A DNA stretch of 64,000 nucleotides from Lyophyllum atratum (taxonomy: Eukaryota > Basidiomycota > Agaricomycetes > Agaricales > Lyophyllaceae). The position numbers were made by a program, and so were the translations under genes. The stretch lies in contig JACGCN010000006.1 in the NCBI GenBank assembly GCA_014905825.1, positions 2,469,421 through 2,533,420 of the forward strand. The letters run 5' to 3'. The notes under the pieces were generated by a model that saw only the letters and a program-made list of their open reading frames with translations, had not been told where the DNA came from and made no database searches. This document shows, in pieces, positions 56,775-64,000 of this stretch; within the stretch, counting starts at the first letter, position 1; the number at the start of each line of letters is the position of its first letter.

Positions 56775-59700
56775 TCATCGAGGGATACCGCCATCTGGAA
56801 TTTTGAGGAATGGCTTGCGCTCCCAGTCGGCCGCTTTCATGGCATCATTAGGGACTAGTGGACAGAAAAAAAAACGGTAGTAAACTCACTTCGCTCATGC
56901 ACCCAATTTCCCCACCAGTTCAAGGTGATGGTGCCGTTTCTAGGGAACTAGAGAAGCTGTTAGTCAAGTGTACATTAACTAGGAAAAGAAGGAAGCTTTA
57001 CCTGCAAGGTGAAGAAGATAAACATGAGGGAAATGACAGTGCCTATGTGGTCGTGGATGATCAGTCAAAGGCGTTATGCCTGGACTCTCGGAGCAGGACG
57101 TACCGCTATCCAAAGCAGCGCTAACAACATAATTGAACTTGCTCCACCAGGCAAGTTTCTCTTCCGGATGAGGTACTGGAATATAAATCCTACAGCAAAC
57201 CAGGAAGAGTAATTGATCCCGGTAGCAGGTGGGATGGAAGAGACTCCATTCAGGATGACCGGCGTGCTAACGTATCTGATCCAGGAATTGGGGTATCGCC
57301 GCTGCCAGAGCCAGAACGGGACGGGCAGGAAAACACCGATAACCATGGCGTAGAGGTGCGGGTGGTATATTGATCCGACTCCGAACTGCTTACTCGGTCC
57401 GATGAGACCCCTGAGCAAAGGGTTAGTTGATCCATAATACGGCTTTGGAACGGGAGAAAAGCGCACCAGACGGCTGAAGCCGTGTAAAAGACTTGATTAT
57501 GCGGACATGTCAACTGGCTCTTCTGGTTTGGATCACAGATGTCCTCGACATTGGCAAATATCCATGTCTTCACGCCAACCTGGATGAACGCGGCAAAGCA
57601 GGTGGCAATCAGTTGTACTGAGGTGAAAGCCATAATAAGCGGGGAAGTTTAGCGAAATGAGGAAGATGCATCATGTACCCAAAAATGTAGCGCGTGGAGG
57701 GACTTTGACGTAGTGGGCCTAATTTTAAGTCTTGGATAAAGGAGGTAGCCTCAGTTAGAGTCTGGACCGAATACGCTTTGAACACCTGGTAGATCGCACA
57801 CGTGAAAGTGAGTTCATGGGTGCGGTCGGGAGCAATTTCGTACCATGTTGGCCAGAGGATTACCCGGCAAGAGTGTCCCTGGGATGATCTGGGCAAGAAT
57901 ATTAAGGGTTATCTAAATCTCGACGTCAGATGTCTGTCGATGCTTCGGGAAAGGCAAGAAGCGTACACCCTGTCCAGTCATGGCATAGATAAAGCCAGAG
58001 GAAGGATATAAACAACGGGGAGCAGAAGCGCCAGTACCAACGCCCATACAGGAACATTCGTGTCCCACACCTAAAGGGCAGGACGTCATCAGGATCTTGT
58101 TCTTGGGGAAGAATACGGGAAATCAAATACCTCAACGGCAACGATCGCCAAGCCGAAAAAGACGCAGAATGCACTCATGTACCACCAATCAGGGACTTCA
58201 GGGTAATTGCGCATGAGCTTCGCGTGGATGTCATCGCTCTCCACTTTCATCTTCTTGATGCCGTGAGCAGACTGCGGCCATGGTAGAGAAGGGTGTGGAT
58301 AATGACGCAGGTGCTCAGTGCAAACGCGAGGAGATATGTCATCGCGTAGGTAGCAGGGAGATAGAGCGGCGAATAGGCATTGTAAGCATCGAGGTCGAAG
58401 CGGTCGTCTTTGGTAAGAACTCTTTTGATATCGTAGACCTTGCCGAACAGGTCGTATGGCTCGTTGGCAGATATTGGGAAGTAGGCCAGTGACCAGGCCT
58501 AAGACAGAAATATAAATTGTCAAAATAGGTTGAGCAATTGAACCAGCTTACATTCGAGTAGTAAAGGATAGGCGTCAAGATCCAGTAGAATATGACGAAG
58601 CCAAGGAAGATGTGTACTTCAGCCCACCACGGAACTTGATTGACAGGTAAGCTTTATGCTAAAAATAATGAAATTCGCAAGCGTACCCATCATGGGACTA
58701 CCGATCCAACTGATTTGAGTCCAGTCGAATGTCAGAACACTGAATCCAGTCCAGAGTGTACACCGAAGATTTGATTCACGGCAACGTTGTCAGGTGCGGC
58801 CCAGCAAACGAAGGAGAAAACTGAAAGCGCTTCGAACAAGAACCCTGTAAGTTTGTCAGAAGTCATGAAGCGGCATCAAAAAATACGAGGGTACGGACCA
58901 GGCAGGAAGAAGAAGAAGCTTCCGATCATCACAATCATGAAGAACCGATAACGCGACATGCCCTTCCCGCCGGTCCTCCCGAGGCTCATACCCACGCCGT
59001 CATCTTCATCTTCGGCATGCAAGGTATTCAACAATGTACATGCAACCAATTCTGCGGCCAACCATGCTAGCGGGCCACACCAGGAAGCGACGACACAAGC
59101 CCGCAAGCCCGAAACCGGTCAGCTGCGTTGCAAGAACGAGCACGAGGGCGAACCAATACCCGAGCTTGAGCTCGTAGTACACCTCGGCAACCACGACGGC
59201 ATTGAGTGCGTAGGGGTTACCCACGGCAACGTTGGCCATAATGAACACTAGGACGTGCTCCTTTATGTTCCAGGGGCCGGGATTGAGAGAGAATTCGATA
59301 GCGCGGGGGTATGTAAGTGGCCGGAAGAGGTTGATGAATAAGAGAGCCGGCCGTGAGGTATTTGCGTTAGGAACAGGAAGAATCGAGGAAGGGAGGTTGG
59401 GTATAGGAATGCGATATGTGGTTATGGGTAGTGTGAATGCTAGGAATTTGCCAAAAGGGTATGAAATCAGGAGGAGCGCGAGGGGAACTACAGTTGGAGC
59501 AGGAGAACGGAAATTGAAGAATACGTTGAGACCACTGCGGTTCAAGTGTCACTTATTATTGAGACAGTGAGAGAGAATGTGACCGACCTGCTGATCATGC
59601 AAAGTATAAGGCCAACGAACCACATCCGGATTGTCAAAGCCGGCATGTCGGGGTCATCGATGTTAGATACGGAGGCACGAACCTCTGGGAAGGGGCTATC

Positions 59701-60784
59701 CTCGTCGTCTATCGCGTCGAAATCGAATTCCATTCTAGTTAAAGAGGGAGGGGAGGAGGGAGAGCAGGAGGTTAGCGGGAGTGAAAGGGATGACATGGAT
59801 ACACAAGAGGAGAAAACTAGTGAAAGATAGAATAACTGGATATGAGAGTATATGAAACGCGACGGTGGATCATTTCAGCACGTAGAAGTGCGAAGGTTCA
59901 GAGGACGTAAACGTGACCGCCGCGAGGACGGAAAATGAAGTCGAGAAGACGACAGAAAATGGCAATCGCAACAGTCACGCGTAGTGCAAAGAGCACGATG
60001 ATCCCGCGAATGCAAAAGCAAAGGGGACAGATTCGGTGAGAAACTCACTTTATTGATCCTTCTCTGCTGGTATCGTCATCATCATCCATCATACTGCGCC
60101 CAATGCTCAGCGAATCTGTAATGGACGAGTCGTGTTTCTTTGGATGACTTCTCCGCCTCGAGGTCCCAGCCTCCATGTCCAAATCCTTCTCACTCGCCGT
60201 CGCACTTGCCAGACTGCCTCCTGGTAGAGATACCCGCACTTCGCGAGACTCGGCGGTGGTAGGCACGTTAGATATTGCGGTGCCCCCGGGGGTATTAGTC
60301 TCCGTAGACGATAGTGGTCGCCCTCGGTATTATGGTTGTTAGAATCCGTCGAGGGTGGGGTTTGTGGAGGAGGTTGGAAGTATTGAAAATGAGGCGTAGA
60401 TGGGCCAACGCCTGTCACGGAATCGGCGGGAAACCGTGCGTATGGATCGAATGTGGGCGAAGGGTAGGTTATGTATGGTGATGGGGCGGAATTTGCAAAG
60501 ACCTGGTCTGAATGGTGGTCTGCAGGGTGAGTCTGGGGATAGTCGTGCTGTGATTGTTGTTCTTGCTGTTGCTTCTGCTGCTCTGCTGTTGAAGGAGGGA
60601 GAAAAGCAAACACATCTTCATCCTCGCTCTCCTCTTCCTCTTCCTCGAGATCATAATCAGGTTCGTAGGTATACTGCGGATTGTGGTCGTATTCTGCACC
60701 GTTTCCGGCCGCTGTGGTCGGACGGGCACCATTTGATGTGAATGGGCGAGACGAGCCAGCGGTCGAGGGTGGTCGCCGAGCCAT
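56775..60784 (-). CDS. OPT-family oligopeptide transporter, interrupted by at least eight frame breaks
   Basis: Exon 1 (60049-60784) encodes a long disordered, acidic N-terminus leading, across an intron, to MEFDFDAIDDEDSPFPEVRA, a conserved N-terminal block of fungal OPT proteins. Many membrane helices follow with family motifs: MWFVGLILCMISSGLNVFFN, SYPFGKFLAFTLPITTYRIP, GPWNIKEHVLVFIMANVAVG, LVACTLLNTLHAE, IPGTLLPGNPLANM, HNQVFYTASAVWG, FGVGSIYHPHLY, and the end ADWERKPFLKIPDGGIPR. OPT proteins import tri- to pentapeptides or metal chelates with protons. Reading it needs a frame change at about 60321, 59060, 59048, 58746, 58261, 58000, 57716 and 57150. If real these make it a pseudogene; the same kind of break in neighbours favours sequence error. 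Confidence 0.82.
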
Positions 60785-61204
60785 ATGAGTTATGGAGGTC
60801 GCGGAGACAGATTTCGAGTGCGGGAGGGACGGGGGCGACGGGGAAGGGGGTATGCTCGCCGTTGGTGGTGGTGGTTTCGCAGAGAGTTGGGGAGAATAGC
60901 TGGGAGAGCTGACTGGGAATTCAGCTCAGGCAATCATTCTCAAGCAAGGCACTTTGATGTGCCTGACCCCGAATGGCTATTTCCTTTCTCATCCACTGCT
61001 TCCACTTTTTTCACCCAGGTCCCAGATTTAGATCCCGGCTCTTGAGCTGTGTCATAGGCTTCAAGCATATGTATCATTGAAGGTAGAGTTTGCGCTGACC
61101 GTACTCTGGCGGGCTCGTTCGCGCGATTATGGTAAATACGCGTACACGCTGCGGTACCACCACCACAGGAACCTATTGATAACTGCGATTGCACACCACC
61201 CCTG
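60785..61204. other. OPT upstream region
   Basis: Promoter and leader of the OPT gene; the sequence right before the ATG is C/T-rich on the minus strand. A 86-codon + frame at 60785-61045 shows no motif. Confidence 0.35.
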
Positions 61205-61467
61205 TCAGTGCCTTTCATGTTCCTGGAACCTCGAGGTTTGAGGCAGGCTGACAAGGGCGTCCGCTAGCCCCGTATCTGTAGCTCTGCCACCAATCACCCC
61301 AGTTCCTGGTTTGACACCCTCGAGGACGGACTTATACCGTGCCATCCTCCATCGGAAATCGATCTCATCCATAGGTATCTTCGAGTGAACGTTTGTCTCG
61401 CTATCAATATTCTCCCGTCTCCCTAGCATAACAACCGTCACCGAATCACTTTACTTACCTCTGGCAT
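61205..61467 (-). CDS. Possible small two-exon protein (71 aa)
   Basis: A 9-nt first exon (61459-61467, MPE) followed by a consensus GTAAGT donor and a 47-bp intron joins exon 61205-61411 in frame. The product is hydrophilic (NIDSETNVHSKIPMDEIDFR..WRMARYKSVLEGVKPGTG). No domain, signal or membrane segment. The strong donor is the main support; I do not recognise the protein. Confidence 0.3.
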
Positions 61468-62841
61468 TTTACGGTTGACGGACGTTGGCTCAACTCCTCT
61501 ACTCGCCCGTGCACGGAAATATCCTCAATTCTGGGCCGTACATGCCATAGATCCCACGGATGAGTCGAAAACTTCTCCTGGCGTAAATTTCCTTTTTCCT
61601 TGACGCCGCCAAACCTGCTTGCAGTCACTGATTTGCCGTGCGGTATGTACGGCTTATCTTCCCTTGGTCTTCCCCTTATCCCCGGCCTATGTCAACGCGA
61701 TCCTTCAACCGCAATGAACCATGCCCGAGCCATTACCGTACTTCACTCAATTAATTTGATACCACGACACCTTCAGAATGGTTAACCCTACGGACAATGG
61801 CGGTGAGTCCTCCTTATGTACCCTTCCCCAGCTCAAACCTCAACATGCATAAGCTGACGTGAGTATGTCAGCTTAGATCCGCCTGTGGTGTGACCTGAGG
61901 AGCACAAGATACACAAAAGCCAATGACATGAGGTAAATACCGAGCCAAGGAGTTAGCCTACGAAGTTGTTAGCCAGCTGCTCAGGAGTTGCGGCGTTGCG
62001 TAAATTCCAATAACCCTGTGTCTTGTAATCCCGCGTTCAGTTTTTCACTCAGAGGTCAGTGTCATTCGTGCAGACAGGAGAAATGTTCTCTTCCATTTCT
62101 GACGAAATTTCTAACAACGATACTCGCTTCCGCCCATCCTGCGACGCCCTGGCGACACCTACTGAATTCACCACAACCAAGCACGACACCCGCGGCTATT
62201 CGCGACGCAGCTGTCACTTACAAGTCTCGTCTTGACATTGTCTTGACAGCCTGGAAGAAGGATCGATACATAACGGCCTTTTACGTGATTGGCAGCCTGG
62301 AGAATTCATGGCGACCTCCCACCCGTGAATTGTGACGCTACTAGTAAGGACTACCTACCACGGGCCCTTTATGCGCAGCAGATCGCAACCGTGAAGCTCG
62401 GGTGCGGAGATCGCAAGCACCCCACAAAGCTGCAGGGAGTTGGCATGAATCACAGTGAGGTCAGGGAAGTACAAGTTCGACATCGAGACCCCAGGCTCGG
62501 CATGCACTTGAATCTCAAGGGGTGGAACGACTGTTGTGAATCTGTGTGTCGTATGATGATGATGGACGCAATGTTTACCCATTTCGGGCAACGTCACCCG
62601 GTGGGAGGATGCCAGAACCATCCTAAAAGCGTATAGTAGCCACCCACATTTCGAACAATGAAATCTAAAGAATCGATATCGTGGTATTGGATTCTCAGCG
62701 CTATAACTTACAATCGAGGGGATAGCACTTAGCACCCTTTGCATGCTGTTCGGCACCGCAGCCTGGCTCTCAATTTGTACATTCTCGACAACTCACACAT
62801 ATTTACATCACAAGACATCCACCGCAACCTCAAGAACACCC
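61468..62841. other. Intergenic tract, no supportable gene
   Basis: A short + frame begins ATGGTTAACCCTACGG at 61779 and meets a GTGAGT donor after nine codons, but no downstream exon could be joined convincingly. Other frames (61988-62335, 62289-62636 on +) have no motif. Confidence 0.4.
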
Positions 62842-63222
62842 TCACCCCTCGACCCATACATAAGCACTACCAAAATCGATCAGCCAAGCGCCTCCCCCAT
62901 CACAAACCCAAGACTCACAAATACTCGTCCCAAACCGCTTAATAGAGTACTAACCCCCAAAAACCATCAGCCTTGTCTCCAACTTCTCGTAAGCCAGAAG
63001 ACGACGAACCTCAAAGGTGTCCCCGGAGAGCATCACCACGTCCCCATGCACCATCGTCACCACCACCGCCTGCTTCTTCTCCTTCACCGGTGCGCGCTTC
63101 TTCCCCACCGGTCCTCCCACCTTGTCCACGTCCATGGGCTCGATACGTCCCATCGGCATGGGCGTGGGTTCTTCAACGTGATCAGCGTCAATGAGGGAGA
63201 TAGCCTCCATCCGCATGAGCAT
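62842..63222 (-). CDS. C-terminal part of a 2-oxoglutarate/Fe(II) dioxygenase-like (AlkB-like) protein
   Basis: A minus frame reads AISLIDADHVEEPTPM, a basic PVGKKRAPVKEKKQ linker, then VVVTMVHGDVVMLSGDTFE; an intron follows and the next exon starts YSIKRFGTSI, ending at TGA 62842-62844. The HGD..LSGD.FEYSIKR.G pattern resembles the C-terminal strands of AlkB-like dioxygenases in agaricomycetes, where the Arg pairs with 2-oxoglutarate. The upstream part, with the HxD iron ligands, is not recognised in the GC-rich sequence to the right. It may lie beyond the window or be obscured by frame breaks. 63222 is the first Met of the open frame, not necessarily the true start. Confidence 0.42.
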
Positions 63223-64000
63223 AGGATCCCAGGTCCGGCGTATAAGGGCCCGCCCCCACCCATGACCACATCCCCATCCCCATCCACGCCCATATCGTCG
63301 TCCACCACTTCCACCTTCACCTCAACGAGAGTGACTTTTTCCGCCTCCACGACCGCGACCGGAACTGGACCCGGAATTGGCAACCCCGACTTCGGCACCA
63401 ACGTAATCGCAGCCTCACAACCCAGCAGCATCAGCACCACCGGATGCTCAGCGCACCTCAACGCCGAGGCTCCCTACCAAGCAAACGTCAGCCATCTGCC
63501 GCACGAAAGGATAAAACGCACCTTCCGCGTCCCAACAACGACCCACGCCACCACCTCCATCCTCTCCATCCCCACCTCCTTCTCCCATACACCCGCACCC
63601 GCTCAAGCATCACTCCCTCGCACGCCTCATGCACTCCGGCGCATCCCCCCACGCGACGCGCCCTTCTGCGGGCCCACCGCGCAGGAGGAAGTACGGATCT
63701 AAAGGGTTGACGGTGTTAGAAGAGGGATGGGGGAAGGAGGGGGGGAAGGAAGGAAAAGACGCGAACTTGATCACCCATCTGCCTTCTCAGCTGAACACGT
63801 ATCTGCACCTCCCTCAACAGCGTCCCCCGCCTCTCCTGCAGCCCCGGTGCGTTCCCCGTGAACAGGCGTTATCCTTCTCTCCCCTCTCCCTCCGTCTCCT
63901 TCCCTTCCCTTTCCTCTTCCCCTCGTCCCCGGCCCCACACGTACGCGAACGTCCGCATGCCGTCCCCCACATCCCACGACCCCATCGACGACCCCGCCCC
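63223..64000. other. GC-rich low-complexity tract at the right edge
   Basis: Long open frames exist on both strands (62743-63702 on +, 63084-63461 on -), but their Pro/His/Thr- or Val/Asp/Gly-rich translations reflect base composition. The minus frame (SGLPIPGPVPVAVVEAEKVT) may be a disordered linker of the dioxygenase-like gene. The final 300 bp are pyrimidine/purine-biased with no recognisable coding signal. Confidence 0.35.

Noticed and set aside
62743..63702. 319-codon plus-strand frame rich in Pro, His and Thr
   Set aside because: Low-complexity product of GC-rich sequence; the opposite strand carries the dioxygenase-like pattern with an intron in phase.
1..64000. Secondary-metabolite cluster, CRISPR array, provirus or transposon
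   Set aside because: No synthase, terpene cyclase, reverse transcriptase, transposase, spacer-repeat array or long terminal repeats were seen; the genes are mostly conserved housekeeping families.

Overview
The window looks like a euchromatic stretch of an agaricomycete (basidiomycete) fungal genome. Nearly every recognisable gene is cut by many short introns (about 45-70 bp, GT..AG, with rare GC..AG). The gene set is fungal and eukaryotic: a septin, SAGA and ribosome-biogenesis factors, V-ATPase and ATP-synthase subunits, Zn2Cys6 and C2H2 regulators. Genes lie on both strands in convergent and divergent pairs. I see no prokaryotic operon, CRISPR array, rRNA or recognisable tRNA, and no intact transposon. 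Exon borders below were set by hand from splice signals, frame continuity and remembered family conservation; no alignment was run.

Left part (1-20 kb): a gene tail at the edge, a Sec14-type CRAL-TRIO protein with a C-terminal membrane anchor, the PP2A-like phosphatase PPG1, a C2H2 zinc-finger factor, splicing factor CWC24, ATP synthase subunit g, a gene-poor tract, a Cys3/MetR-type bZIP, a CUE-domain ubiquitin receptor, V-ATPase subunit c'' (VMA16) divergent from the Arf-like GTPase ARFRP1/ARL3, and a short-chain dehydrogenase.

Middle (20-43 kb): septin CDC11, a GEF1-type CLC chloride transporter, a very small two-exon gene, ribosome-biogenesis factor TSR1, a 2.3 kb tract with no convincing gene, SAGA subunit ADA2, a small secreted or anchored protein, meiotic HOP2 divergent from the LEU5/SLC25A42-type mitochondrial carrier, and a Zn2Cys6 transcription factor.

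Right part (43-64 kb): an ankyrin-repeat protein, an ERV-type sulfhydryl oxidase, a small membrane protein, a SWIM/RING zinc-finger gene divergent from cis-prenyltransferase RER2, an OPT oligopeptide transporter, a possible small gene, and a fragment resembling a 2-oxoglutarate/Fe(II) dioxygenase at the edge.

The genes are mostly housekeeping (endomembrane acidification and traffic, mitochondria, splicing, ribosome assembly, chromatin, septation, meiosis) plus four transcription factors. They do not form a biosynthetic cluster or a defence or selfish system, and I found no convincing new system. The most unusual sequence-level signal is a run of single-base frame breaks, mostly at short homopolymers, in otherwise conserved genes from about 40.7 kb rightward. 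Genes left of that point reconstruct without any break. This points to local sequence error, or less likely decay, and it matters for anyone using these gene models.
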